Positions 1 through 10,623 of a stretch of DNA of 64,000 bases are shown piece after piece. The position numbers were made by a program, and so were the translations under genes. Position 1 is the stretch's first letter; the number at the start of each line of letters is the position of its first letter. Origin of the DNA: Dendrophyllia cribrosa (taxonomy: Eukaryota; Cnidaria; Anthozoa; Scleractinia; Dendrophylliidae); contig JAJLRJ010000008.1 in NCBI GenBank assembly GCA_024195265.1, positions 42,924,873-42,988,872 of the forward strand, read 5' to 3'. The notes under the pieces are model-generated. The model was not told the origin of the DNA. It saw nothing but the letters and a program-made list of their open reading frames with translations, and searched no databases.

Positions 1-139
1 ATAAAAAATGGTTTGGTTCATTCTCCCTTTAAGAAATCACTTTATATCTTCTTTTTTAGGTTCAATTACAAAATGTTTTGCATGATTAAAGGTACTTATC
101 AAAACTCAGTCAAATCAGTACTCTCATGACAATAGCCCC

Positions 140-737
140 TTAACCCTATTCGGCCTGGGCTTTTTTTGAGTTCCTGAGCCTGGGGAGGGGGGGGGGGGGC
201 ACATTGTGCCCCCCCTTCGTAACTTCAAGAACATTAAGGCTATGACAATGAAACCTAGAGGGTACATAGTACGTCCAAAACTGTCTCCTTTGTGGTCCGC
301 ACAATGGAACGATGACGTCATATGACGTAGTTATTAGGTAATTAGTTATACGGCCGCCATCTTGGATCCGCCATCTTGGATTTCTGAATGTTTTTTAAAA
401 CCTCTTAAAAACCGTCCAAATTGACGCAAAATTAATCAAAAACTAATAAATAAACGCTAAATGACGTAAAAATACAAAAGTTATAACAATAAACATTGTT
501 TTTCTTCATTCAAAGGTATAAATATGCAAATTTCCAAAAACATGGCTGTCAAAATCTTGTTGCCATGGAAACGTCAAGTCACGAGATCAAAAATTTGTCA
601 TATGAAATTGTTGCCAGATAAATTTTAGGAAAAGTCACAAAGTTTGATGGCGTTTGAATACATATTAAAGAAGTTATGAATGTTGAAAGTTAGCGCGGGC
701 ACTTTGGGCCCCCCCACCCCAGGCCGAATAGGGTTAA
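140..737. mobile_element. TTAA-flanked piggyBac-like MITE
   Basis: TTAA at 140-143 and at 734-737 brackets inverted ends: the left end reads CCCTATTCGGCCTGGG and the right end is its complement. A TTAA target with C-rich ends is the hallmark of piggyBac-type elements. There is no transposase ORF inside, so it is non-autonomous. The interior holds a G/C homopolymer tract near 185-215 and a TGACGTCA palindrome at 313-320. Confidence 0.7.
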
Positions 738-1026
738 TAGATTAGAAATTATTCTTGTAACAGCTATAAACTGTAGCACTAACCTTAGGTATGAAGAAAT
801 ATCATCATCCTGCTGCCTGTGTCCAAAACAGTAATAAAAACTTTGTAGCACCAACCGTGTGGTCATTTTATGTCTGTTAATAGGCAAAACAATAGGATCG
901 TTAGCTAACAACGACATTGAACGGCTTCATAGTAACAGAGCATTCAAAAAGAATTATCGAGGAGGGGGCTGATGAGAAAGTGGTTTGCAGTAAACATTTT
1001 TCTGACACACTTGTTGTTCGGTACGC

Positions 1027-1074
1027 TCCTCCCCCCCCCCCCCCACCCACTCCCCTTCCCTCCCCTCCCCTCCC
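1027..1074. repeat. C-rich pyrimidine tract
   Basis: An almost pure C/T stretch, starting with a long C run. Low-complexity sequence. The proline-rich ORFs across it are artefacts of the tract. Confidence 0.8.
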
Positions 1075-1275
1075 AATATCTTTCTTTCTTATGTGTTAAC
1101 ATATCAATGGAACAGCCAGTCACTTCTTCTGCTACAAAAAATACTTCTACTGAATCTTTTCAATGAAGTTTCTTCTGCTTCTGACATTTCTTCTCAAATT
1201 TCGTTTAAAACAATATCCTTGCTATTCTCACTTTCTCTTCCCAATTCATCAAACGAATCTTCTTCATTGTCACTT

Positions 1276-1365
1276 GAATAATATAATATTTAGTATAATA
1301 TTAGAAAATTATATATCATATTTTATTATTTAATATTATAAATAATATAATATTTTATAGTGAAC
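1276..1365. repeat. AT-rich low-complexity tract
   Basis: About 90 bp of nearly pure A/T built from ATAATATAATATT-like words. No gene or other signal was seen here. Confidence 0.7.
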
Positions 1366-1597
1366 AGTGGCACGTGGGGCAAAAGTGCAAAAAATGTATT
1401 TAAACCGGTCAGGACACACCAAGGGACAATAAAGAGGCCTTTATCGTGTACTATTTTCGATTTTTCTATCGCTTCTCGATCTGTTACAAATCATATTATT
1501 ACCTGTATTTCATTACTGTGTACCGACTTCGAATCTGTAATTTGACGTGGCACGCACACTACGCTTGGACTGCCTGTGGTCCTATACACTTCAGGGA

Positions 1598-1969
1598 CGG
1601 GTTGTTCAAAGTGCGATCAAACTCAGGGTTAGCGTCAATTTTGATTCCAGTTAAATAATTAATCAATAGCCCGTTTCGCAGATACGGCAGCCATATTGAT
1701 TTTGTCCCCAGGGCATCCCATAATGAACATTGAAAACAAAGGAATATATTAATTTAAATTCTCATTATGGGATGCCCTGGGGGCAATATCCTGTATCTGC
1801 GAAACGGGCTATGGAGGTTTTTCCAAAGTATTTTTGCCCTTTAGTTCCGACTGACTTGTCTTCACATGTAGCTTAAAAATAGCTTTCGAAAACTTTTCTA
1901 ATAAGAGAAACTAAATCTTCGGTTAAGTTTTAATCCTGGGTTAGCGTTAATCGCCTTTCGAACAACCGA
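1598..1969. mobile_element. MITE, copy 1, carrying a nested MITE
   Basis: Inverted ends (GGGTTGTTCAAAGTGCGAT on the left, a diverged complement on the right), each followed by a CAGGGTTAGCGT-like motif. A second copy without the insertion lies in inverted orientation at 8730-8960. Comparing them shows that 1667-1811 was inserted later. Without it this copy is about 225 bp, close to the 231 bp of the other. Confidence 0.7.
1667..1811. mobile_element. Nested MITE with TA target duplication
   Basis: Near-perfect hairpin of 145 bp. The left arm starts TAGCCCGTTTCGCAGATAC and the right arm ends with its complement. TA at each edge could be a TA target duplication of Tc1/mariner type. It interrupts the older MITE at 1598-1969, whose uninterrupted sequence is preserved at 8730-8960. 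Confidence 0.75.
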
Positions 1970-3530
1970 GCCCAGCGGTGACGTCTGGCTCGAGCATTCT
2001 CTGCATAGAGATCCGGCAAAACCGAACCAGTGCATTATTTACGCGTTATGGACCTCTGCATTCAAACGTTTCTATTATACTGTGTCTGTACGATATGATG
2101 TACATAGTAAATGCAAATAAAAGATGTAGCTTGTGCAGGAATAAGAAATGAAGTTTACTTTACCGTGTTGGTTCCCGTAGTCCTTGAAAAAGCTAAAATA
2201 TCCTTGGCGCAGTTGCTGCTGTCGCTGAGTGAACTCAATCTTTCAAAGTTGTTATCGTGACAGTTTCGGCTTTGAGCTCTCCAATTTCAACTTTTTAGTC
2301 AGTTAAGTATTCTTCACTGGGGTTTTATCATTTGATATATGTTGAACTCTAAAGAAGGTGTGCTTTCCAGGCCGCCATGTTGATTTTGTGATTCAGGCCA
2401 AAAATTGCGCGTTGCGGTCATGTGACCAAAAACCACCAATCACTGACAAGGATCAGTAGAACCAGTCTACCTTCTCGTTCGATCCCACTTCCCGATACTT
2501 CCCGCTTAGGAGACCTTAGGAGTTTGCATGAAGATGTTGAAGGGGGCAAACTTAACTACAAGGTGGTTGCTATGGAATTGAAAAGTTCCAAACGTCGTAT
2601 AATCAGTTTTTTTTACCTTCTTGGCTATACTGTTTGGTCAATTGGCAAACTTTTGAATTTGAGCTTATCCGTGGTCATCACCACGTGCGTTTGGTAGAGA
2701 ATTGGCGTTTTCGCGCGCTAGTTTTTCTATCTTTTTTGCTGCTACACCGTGCTGACGAGACCCAACCAGGTCTAAACAGCTGTCCACGGTTGCATTTTGG
2801 CTTTCAGTTTGGGCTCTATCATGTCGTTGTCGCGTTAAATGTTCTACATAGTATCAGCCTTGCTTCATAGCGGAGCTCTCGCGGGCCGTATATGAGCCCA
2901 TATATGAGCATACAAAACTGAATGCAAGGCTGGCACTACGGCAAAAGGCAGATTTATTAAATGGCCAATATTATGAATTAAAAAGGCCTCGCGTGCTTTT
3001 CGACGGGAATCATTGATGGTAGGCTGCAGTTCAAGCGGGATGAGCCAGCCTTGTATTCAGTTTTGTATTTTCACATTCAAGTGACGCCTGGCACGAGATC
3101 TTTCACAAGGAAGATCCGGCGACTACCAGCAAGTTTAATTCCTGCGTCGTGTGGACCTCTGCATTCAAAGGTTTTTCTTTTTTCATATATGAGGATCATC
3201 ATCATCGTCACTTTTATTTCTGGGTAAACATCAGGCTAATACACAAATAAAGCTAAATACATATTCATATACTTCTAAATCCTAAAATATTACACTCTAA
3301 TGAAAACTGCTATTGTACTTACAATAATGTAAAGTTAAAAAATAGAATTTAAATTTAAACTAAAGCCTGTTTTCCATGAATGCCGTGGTTGAATGAGAAG
3401 TAAGCAGTTGCCGCAAGCTAGTCAAGGATTTAGTTTGTATTATATCAATAGTATTCCATAATTAACAACTCTTTTCAATTTTATAAGTCAATAATTTTTA
3501 CAGATTTTTATTTTGAATCTTAGATTTCTT
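1970..3530. other. Intergenic, no gene recognised
   Basis: ORFs here are short and unlike known proteins. It contains one copy of a dispersed repeat (2633-2880) and otherwise nothing I could assign. Confidence 0.5.
2633..2880 (+). repeat. Dispersed repeat, copy 1 of 3
   Basis: The segment containing TGTCCACGGTTGCATTTTGG and ATCATGTCGTTGTCGCGTTA recurs at 57790-57885 (same strand) and at 38608-38880 (opposite strand). Three copies in 64 kb point to an interspersed repeat. Its class is not recognised. The opposite strand of each copy gives a short basic reading frame, best seen in the 38608 copy. Confidence 0.65.
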
Positions 3531-3758
3531 AGTGTTATTTTTTTTTCCACTCTCGATTTTATTTTTTAGTTATCTATTATTTAGTTACAGGACCCTTTTG
3601 ATAACAGTTCATTTTAATAGAACTGATAGGTTATCCTGTATAAATATTCGCGTTATTATTATTATTGTTCCACAGGACAGCCCCACTGTAACAAAAGCTG
3701 TTTTAAAAGTAATTAGTACGTGGCAAGGGAACAGCCAGCTTATTTTCAGAGTCTCTTA

Positions 3759-4171
3759 TACCCCATTCACACCAACGCTTAAACATGTTTAAATGTTGTT
3801 TAGTTTTAAAACAGGTTTAGAAAAATACCTCCTAACCTCGCGTAATATTTGGAGTGAAATCTTTACTAAAAGAAACTTTATTGACTTTATTACCATTCCA
3901 GGTAGTTTGAGTCATATACATTTCAAAACGTCCAAGATAGAGGCTAAAAACGTCAGGGGCGGATCCAGGATTTTTCTTAGGAGGGGGTGCACCTCTAAGG
4001 AATGACGTAACTGAAGGGTGACGTAAACAAATTTTAAAAGCGAACAACGCAGACTAGGTCATCTCAGGGGGGGGTGCGCACCTCCTGCACCCTCCCCCTA
4101 GATCCGCCCCTGAACGTAGTTAAACTAAACAATATTTAAACATGTTTAACCCTTGGTGTGAATGGGGCATA
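3759..4171. mobile_element. MITE inserted in a LINE remnant
   Basis: About 50-bp inverted ends: CCCCATTCACACCAACGCTT at the left and a near-complement at 4120-4170, followed inward by AAACATGTTTAAAT-like sequence in both arms. It separates two halves of a LINE reading frame. The element is itself interrupted by another inverted-repeat element at 3953-4113. Confidence 0.7.
3953..4113. mobile_element. Nested MITE, GGGGCGGATC family
   Basis: Starts TCAGGGGCGGATC and ends GATCCGCCCCTGA, with G-rich and C-rich inner arms. ACG on both sides could be a 3-bp target duplication. A related right end (TAGATCAACCACTGA) occurs near 30931-30945. Confidence 0.65.
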
Positions 4172-4344
4172 AGATTATAGGAATTAAATATATCGCTGCG
4201 TGGTGTAAATTTTGAAGACAGGTAATCAGGCACAAGACAATTCAAAGATTTGTACACCATCACAGCCTTATTAATTAGACGCTGGGCTTTCCTAGCTATA
4301 TAGGTATGTGCCAATGTGAAGGGTATGGTTTTCAGGCAGTTCAG

Positions 4345-4630
4345 TCTGGGATAGGGTATAGTAATCAGAGATTTTTGGTCTAGAATAGGGTATCATTTTC
4401 TGCGAAAGTGATCAGTTGCGTGAAGAATTTATTCTCAACAAAGTTTACTGGCAAATGGCATTTAAAAATCGGTACGGCGTGCAGTACGGCATTTTTACTG
4501 ACCCCTGTTAACTAATAACTGTGATACGGAACGAGTTTCTGGAAAATAGCTAGTCTGGAATAGGTCTAGGATAGGGTAGGGTTTTTCGGTGTTTGGTCTA
4601 GAGTAGGGTTGCAAAATGCAGATAAAATGG
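4345..4630 (+). repeat. Degenerate TCTRGRATAGGGT motif cluster
   Basis: At least five spaced copies of a TCTAGAATAGGGT-like word (for example TCTGGGATAGGGTATAG, TCTAGAATAGGGTATC, TCTAGGATAGGGTAGGG, TCTAGAGTAGGGT) are scattered over 285 bp. It is not a strict tandem array. No gene was recognised from 4330 to 5690 apart from this. Confidence 0.5.
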
Positions 4631-5693
4631 TGTAGTATAGGTTAAGGGTCTTAGAGTCCCAGCGGCACACCCCCACCCAAACATTTGCAGAGTACCCCCC
4701 GGGGTGTTTAGCGGAGAAAACCGTTTCAAATTAAAGTCGTTATTTCCCTGCATTTTTTCACGGTTTGCTGCTCAAGACAGAGATACTAATTAAGGGGTAC
4801 TCAGAAGCTGCTATAATGGAAAAATAAGAGCTTTCAGGGATAAAATCTTGCTTCCAGGAACTTCATACGTTTTTATCAATGCAGGGAGAAGTTTCCTCTT
4901 CGGTTTTTAGAACCGAAGAAGCGGAGATTTAAAGAATTTCCAAGCAGTCGAGGGACTTAAAGGTAAAACAAATTACATTTTTCGATGGGAATTTATGTTG
5001 ATATTAATCTGTGATTGACTTTTTCTTTGTGTTCTCGTTAGTTTTGGAGAATTGTTTATAAAACGTGCTCAAATTCGGTCGTATCGATTTCTTGAATTTC
5101 ACCGAAGACAGCTCGGCCTCGATGCGCTATAAATGGTACGCGTTTTGCTTTTAAACATAAACTTATGGAGATTTGAATAAAATTTTTCGAAAGAAGATTG
5201 TGTTGTCCATTTTTATGTGTTTGTTCATTTATTGCATAGGCTCAAAAGCGATTTTATGTAAACAAAACAAGACTTGGATTTTATAGTTCTACCTTCACTC
5301 GCGTCGCCTTATGCAAATATGTTTGTGTATTTTTTTTTCAATTTTGATTTCCAAATCAGTTTCTCGGGCAATTTTTGATACGTAACAGGTGTATTTTATT
5401 CGGAAATTAGTCATACTAGTTATTCTAGACCGAGAAAAAGTTTTTTTGTGAACTTTTGCACGGTCTAAATGTACTGTGCAGACGGTCGCGTAACACTGTT
5501 TTTGAGAATTGCTAAAATTTAAAAATAGCCTGGTCGTCAATCTTAATTCTTGTGCTTCCGACCTTTCACCTTAGTTAAATCGGCTTTCTGTTGAGAGAGC
5601 CACGCTGTTAGGCTCAGCCTATCTATATGAAGTAAAGGTGTATTTTAATACATTTTCTTTGATAGCTTTCCTGTTCAGTTTTTTTCGCTGATG

Positions 5694-5770
5694 ATGTATG
5701 AACAGTTTGCGTAAAAGTGAAAAGTTGAGTACAGTTCAACTTTTTACGTTTACGCAAGCTGTTCATACAT
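5694..5770. repeat. 77-bp hairpin
   Basis: The arms ATGTATGAACAGTTTGCGTA and its near-complement are separated by a short GTACAGT-like loop. Probably a very small MITE. Confidence 0.6.
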
Positions 5771-6020
5771 TGTCTCTAATTTTATTTATGCGTGTAAAAC
5801 GCAGCGAGTAATTACGCGACAGTTGAAATCCAGCTTTAGCGGAAATCTAATTCGTCCCTGAGATTTGTGGTATGGCTTGGGTAACCAATACGAGCTATGA
5901 TTGGTTAATTGGTTGGAAACCATCAACCTATCGCAACCTTAACGCTGGTAACCCAAACGATCCCAGAAATCCTAGTGACCAACGCTGGTGCTCAGTTTCC
6001 CTGAAGATTCTGGAGTGGAA

Positions 6021-6188
6021 AATAGACCAATTCCGATATATTAAAATTCATACTTGACCCCGAGGCTTAGGGGAATAAAACAAAAGAAATAAATTATTCA
6101 TACCTGAACCTCGACGTGATTTCCTTTATTTTATTCCCCTAAGCCTCGGAGCCAAGTATGAATTTTAATATATCGGAATTGGTCTATT
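6021..6188. mobile_element. 168-bp MITE
   Basis: About 60-bp terminal inverted repeats beginning AATAGACCAATTCCGATATA, with inner arms containing CCGAGGCTTAGGGGAATAAA and its complement. There is no coding capacity. The 124-codon frame at 6158-6532 starts in its right arm and runs into unique AT-rich sequence, so it is not a gene. Confidence 0.75.
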
Positions 6189-6604
6189 GTCGTTACCATT
6201 ATTTACCTGTTATTTTTTTTGGTTTTGTTTTTCCCATCCCGGCAGGGGAGTTTAGCTGGCCCGGAGTTTTTCTCCTCGGAGCATTTGGACTGAGTAATAC
6301 ATTAGCTTACATTTCCATTTTTTTACTAGGAACATTTTGGGGTTTTAAAAATTTTCCGAAACCGCAGAAAGATGTAGATATCTTTCCTCCACAGAGGCGT
6401 CTCCTGCGCTCTTTGCCTGCATTCACTTCGCTCAGCGTATTCTCAGTCCTTGAGTTGAGGTTGTTGGTCATCAAAATCTTGAAACACTATTTAAGCACAC
6501 GTCTTTGTATGGTTCTCACCTATTCATACTGATGGGTTTCGATTGAAAACGCATATTTTTCGCGGTCAAGTTGTGGGTACTCTTTCCATAACGATTCGCA
6601 CAAA

Positions 6605-7497
6605 AGTAAAAATACAATATTTGCTATTTCGTAAATACACTGAATTTTACCATATTTCAGAAGACCATAACGTCGGGGTTATACGAACATCCAGGTAATA
6701 AAAGGATACTTTTGAACGGACCATTGTTCTTGTTTATCATATAAAAATATTTAGTTTGGCCCGTGAAAATCAAGCGCGCTAGACGAAAATATATGGCGTG
6801 CACTTTTGGCGGATTTCGCCATTTTACTCCTATTGCAAGATCTTGCAAGTCACACAATCTTTTTGCGCAAACTCGACGTTCTCGGTCTCTTCCACTGCTT
6901 TTATTCATTGAAATAGATAAAATTTGACTTAAGACCGAACGATTCTTCTACGTTAAGTTTTTTTGGAGTTTGTTTTATAACAGTTCTAAATAAACAAATC
7001 ACTTGCATGAACAAGGGGCGATGGAAGATCCCTTCATTTCTTTTAGCTGTCGATTTATTGTTGTGATAACTTGACATTGTCGGCTCTCGCCTATATTCTA
7101 CTTTTAAAAGCTATCCTACTCTCATTACGCTAACTCCAAAAAAACTTAACGTAGAAGAATCGTTCGGTCTTTAGTCAAATTTTATCTATTTCAATTAATA
7201 AAAGCAGTGGAAGAGACCGAGAACGTCGAGTTTGCGCAAAAAGATTGTGTGACTTGCAAGATCTTGCAATAGGAGTAAAATGGCGAAATCCGCCAAAAGT
7301 GCACGCCATATATTTTCGTCTAGCGCGCTTGATTTTCACGGGCCAAACTAAATATTTTTATATGATAAACAAGAACAATGGTCCGTTCAAAAGTATCCTT
7401 TTATTACCTGGATGTTCGTATAACCCCGACGTTATGGTCTTCTGAAATATGGTAAAATTCAGTGTATTTACGAAATAGCAAATATTGTATTTTTACT
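6605..7497. repeat. Long, nearly perfect inverted repeat (366-bp arms)
   Basis: The arms 6605-6970 and 7132-7497 are reverse complements with only two mismatches that I could find, both near the inner end. They are separated by a 161-bp unique spacer. The mirror-image 66-codon reading frames on the two strands are a consequence of the repeat. No flanking target duplication is obvious. It could be a recent foldback element, an inverted duplication or an assembly artefact. Confidence 0.85.
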
Positions 7498-7499
7498 CA

Positions 7500-7750
7500 A
7501 TATAAGTGAACTTTTAGATGATGGCTGCGCAGGTTGTAGCCTCTGTTCTTCTTGATCTTTATATATATTTTTTTTATTAAAAATCTTGTAATTAGATAAC
7601 TGTGGATGTTTTATATATTACTGTATATAGTTTTTAGTTTGTAAATTTTTCTTTAATTGGTGTCCCCAAATTAGTAAGGGATTTTTTTCCCTAGCTAGAT
7701 GGCTCTTGACACTTTAATAAAGTTTCTATTCTATTCTATTCTATTCTAGA
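7500..7750 (+). mobile_element. LINE 3' tail
   Basis: Sequence ending in AATAAAG followed by a TTCTA pentanucleotide array (about 7726-7748), the usual 3' terminus of a truncated non-LTR retrotransposon. No ORF2 coding sequence is left. Confidence 0.55.
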
Positions 7751-8729
7751 GCAAATAAAGTATGAATGTTGCTAAAATATGTGAGTTTAATTTAAAAATG
7801 ATAGGTTACATAAATTTTAGAAAGTTGCCGCCGTTTTTTATTTTACTTTTTTATGTTTTTTTTTTTAATTTGATTGTTTATTATTTTTCTAACATTATTT
7901 TTAATATGAATAACTTAATTTTTTTTTGTCAATTTTTTTTTTAAATATAAAACATATATAATTTGCATTTCTAAAAAAAAAGTTTTAATTATAAAAATAA
8001 AGTGAAATATTGAAATATGTCCTTTTCATTTATTTTTTTTAAGAAAATCAGTTAGGATTTTTCTCTTACGTGTAATATCTTTGTGCAATATTGCTATAAG
8101 AATGCTGGGCCACCATCCTTGCTACAACGATTATGAATAAAATAGGCAAACTTATGAATAGTACGAATAATCACTGGCTTTTTTACGCCTTGCATTAGTT
8201 TAAGATTTTTAGCCTTTGAGAGTTTCTGTGTTTCATACAGCCTAACCTCTCGTAGGCGAACACCGGAAAATGTCAAGAAGGTGGATGCGTTATAGATGTG
8301 ATCGTTGATGACATAATCAGCTGAAATGCGCTTCAGCTGATTATTCAGAGGAATTGTCAAAATAAATAGTGTTTCATTTAATCTTTCTCGTCCCTGTTTA
8401 ACCACTGTCTCCACGTTGAACTTGGCTATAAAGCCCGCCATGTCCAATCAATGAATATCGATCATTTGAAAAGCAACTGATATAATCAATATTCTTTTTA
8501 ATAATAAATCGATTTTTTAATATCCCCGAAGCTTGTTCAAATGAAAATGTGATGGAGACTTACTGGCGATAAAAAGGAAACTAGATCTACACCAATTCCC
8601 TATTTTAGAGATTCCCTCTTCTACAGATTCTCCGTTCCCCGTTCTCCGATTCCCCGTCCCCTATTATAGACATATCCTTTTTAACTCGCAAAACACAGGC
8701 GAGTGTTTTCACTGCTGATTTCCGTGCCT
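7751..8729. other. AT-rich intergenic with one unassigned ORF
   Basis: 7750-8050 is T-rich low-complexity sequence. The only reading frame of note is 8094-8447 (-), listed separately. Confidence 0.5.
8094..8447 (-). CDS. Hypothetical 117-codon ORF, possible exon or transposon fragment
   Basis: Open from an ATG (MDMAGFIAKFN...) to a stop, with ordinary amino-acid composition and no low complexity, unlike most frames around it. I do not recognise any family or motif, and there is no signal peptide or membrane segment. No consistent splice sites were checked beyond the frame itself. It could be a decayed retrotransposon gag-like piece, a single exon, or chance. Confidence 0.2.
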   Translation of the reverse strand: MDMAGFIAKFNVETVVKQGRERLNETLFILTIPLNNQLKRISADYVINDHIYNASTFLTFSGVRLREVRLYETQKLSKAKNLKLMQGVKKPVIIRTIHKFAYFIHNRCSKDGGPAFL

Positions 8730-8960
8730 GGTTGATCGAAAGCCGGTTAACGCTAACCCAGGATTAAAAGTTAACCAGGGATTTAATTTCTCTTGTTAGA
8801 AGTGTTTTCAAAAGCTAATTATAAGTTACACACCGAAGACAAGTCAGAGACGAAAATTGAAGGGCAAAAATACTTTGGAAAAATCTCAATTAATTATTTA
8901 ACTGGAATCAAAATTGATGCTAACCATGGGTTAGCTTAACCGCGCTTTGAGCAACCCGGT
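8730..8960. mobile_element. MITE, copy 2 (uninterrupted)
   Basis: Inverted relative to the copy at 1598-1969. It shares the GCTAACCCAGGATTAAAAGT end and a long middle section (GGGCAAAAATACTTTGGAAA), but lacks the 145-bp insertion. It serves as the empty-site reference for that insertion. Confidence 0.7.
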
Positions 8961-9510
8961 CGCGGACTTTTCCGGCTTTATCTAGCCAAAATTATCCGTA
9001 GTGAAAGCACAACCCTAGTCATGTAATAGTCAGTGATTGACCGCAAGAATACTTACTTCTTCGACAGCTGATTTTTGTTTCTTTCCCTTCGACCGCGCGA
9101 GCCACGACTAAAAACCACACACAACGCCCACGGCACACACCCACTGCGACCCAGACACTATCTAAGGCTGCCCGATTGCGTCAAACAACTGTAAGATAAG
9201 TGGGAGTTTTGTACTTGCCACAGGAAACGTAGTTTGTTAATGGTCACTTACATGAACCACATTTTGGTGTCGCTAAAAACTTTGAAATTGCTTTTTAAAA
9301 AGCAGTGCAATTTGATTCATGGGCATAATAAAACTTAGAGGGCATTTATAAGATAGTAGGAAAAACGGTTAAAAGTTCCGAAGAGAACTCACAGACAGGT
9401 TTTTCTCTCAATTATGTATGAATTTTCTTGTGATCATACTGTAATAGTTTGTTCGTGTAAAAGTGACAACGGAATCAAGGCAGTCTGTCAATTTCAGTTG
9501 GAAACATGCA

Positions 9511-9612
9511 TAGCCCGAGAAAACAGACGTCGTTTCGCGGCGCCACCACTGGGGCCCCAGCGCAGGCGCCACAGTGGTGGCGCCACGAAACGACGTCTGT
9601 TTTCTCAGGCTA
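9511..9612. mobile_element. 102-bp MITE with 9-bp target duplication
   Basis: Arms of about 40 bp begin TAGCCCGAGAAAACAGACGT and are complementary at the right end. The 9-mer AAACATGCA occurs directly on both sides (9502-9510 and 9613-9621). Nine-base duplications together with long terminal repeats are typical of Mutator-type elements. Confidence 0.75.
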
Positions 9613-9775
9613 AAACATGCAGTGTAGTTCTAACTTTTGAGTCTGTCGACGAAATCTTATGATATGACTATTCAAATTCAAATGGAACCTCTTCAGCAGT
9701 ACTTTTGCATGGTACCATTTGTTTTTCATTATTTTAATTTTTCTTGAAACTCTTCAGTGCGAATGGGTTAATCAT
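9613..9775 (+). repeat. Dispersed repeat, copy 1 of 3 (GCAGTACTTTTGCATGG family)
   Basis: Shares CCTCTTCAGCAGTACTTTTG and GCATGGTACCATTTGTTTTT with 29998-30165, and a diverged form with 50207-50400. The other copies are preceded by a TAACCCT-like end, suggesting a TTAA-type MITE. Confidence 0.6.
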
Positions 9776-10623
9776 GCAAGTTTTGCGTTCTCTCGGAGAA
9801 AGTTCACTTTCTCCTCTTATTTATCTTTGATTTGTTTTCTTAGTCAAGCAATATTTTAAAATTAAAACCAAACATTCAAGGTTGTACGTTCTCACTGATA
9901 AGGTGTTAATTCACTGTTAATTAATTTACCGTATTTCCTCGGCCTAATCATCTCTTTAGACCGGTCAGAATTATATTGGACAGTAAATTGACCATTCATT
10001 TTTAAATACAACGATTTCTAGATCAATCGGAAGTTCGTTTTCAGCAATGAGCCTTAAATCTCCACAAAAAGTATTCGCCAATTTCATGATTAAAAAAGTC
10101 ACTTGCAGGAAGGCCATGGACAATTAAATACATAAAGGATTTATTTAACATTTAGAGAGCGGAACGAACGGTTTTGAATTAATTTGGGAGTTTCAGAAAT
10201 ACGGGGGATAGGTAACCCAATAATATGAACTGTTTTTATGGAAGTTTGAGCCTAGAATAATAAGCAAAAAAATGAACATGAATAAAGCAAACACCCTCCC
10301 TGGTGTTGTTGTTTTTTTTTAAGACGTTTTTACTGTATTTTTATCCTGTCTATGCTGTGTTCCTTACGACAGGAATAATAAACACAAACAAACAAAAACA
10401 GAAAACACGGTGAGTGAGTGGGTAAAAAAAAACGGCATATATGATCTGAATGCCGAAAGCAAGTTCAACAAAGGTCGTTCCAGTGGTCGACAGTCTTTGT
10501 TTGCGGTTTTATTTTGAACTCTCACTAATTTAAGCGGTTTCAAATAGCTTTCACAATTAATAACTTAGGTGTTAATTTTGTATTTTTATGGTCGAAACTG
10601 TCGTCGTTTGTGTAAGTTGTTGG

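Larger units (their letters stand above)
3590..4314 (-). pseudogene. LINE reverse-transcriptase C-terminal remnant
   Basis: On the - strand, 4314-4172 translates to a stretch with AVMVYKSLNCLVPDYLSSKF, typical of the C-terminal end of non-LTR retrotransposon ORF2. The reading continues beyond an inserted MITE (3759-4171) at about 3758-3640 with a DSENKLAVPLPRTNYF-like stretch, then a stop and a GAVLWNN-like motif that runs into an ATT microsatellite. It is a decayed 3' fragment with a stop codon and two nested insertions, and no function is expected. Confidence 0.7.
8961..10623. other. Intergenic with repeats
   Basis: Contains a Mutator-like MITE (9511-9612) inside a dispersed repeat that continues to about 9775. 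The rest, including 9780-10620, shows no gene or RNA that I can support. Confidence 0.45.

Noticed and set aside
6158..6532. 124-codon ORF with hydrophobic stretches
   Set aside because: It begins inside the right arm of the MITE at 6021-6188, has no recognisable domain and runs into AT-rich sequence.
6657..7445. Identical 66-codon ORFs on opposite strands
   Set aside because: They are mirror images created by the long inverted repeat; the translation matches nothing I know.
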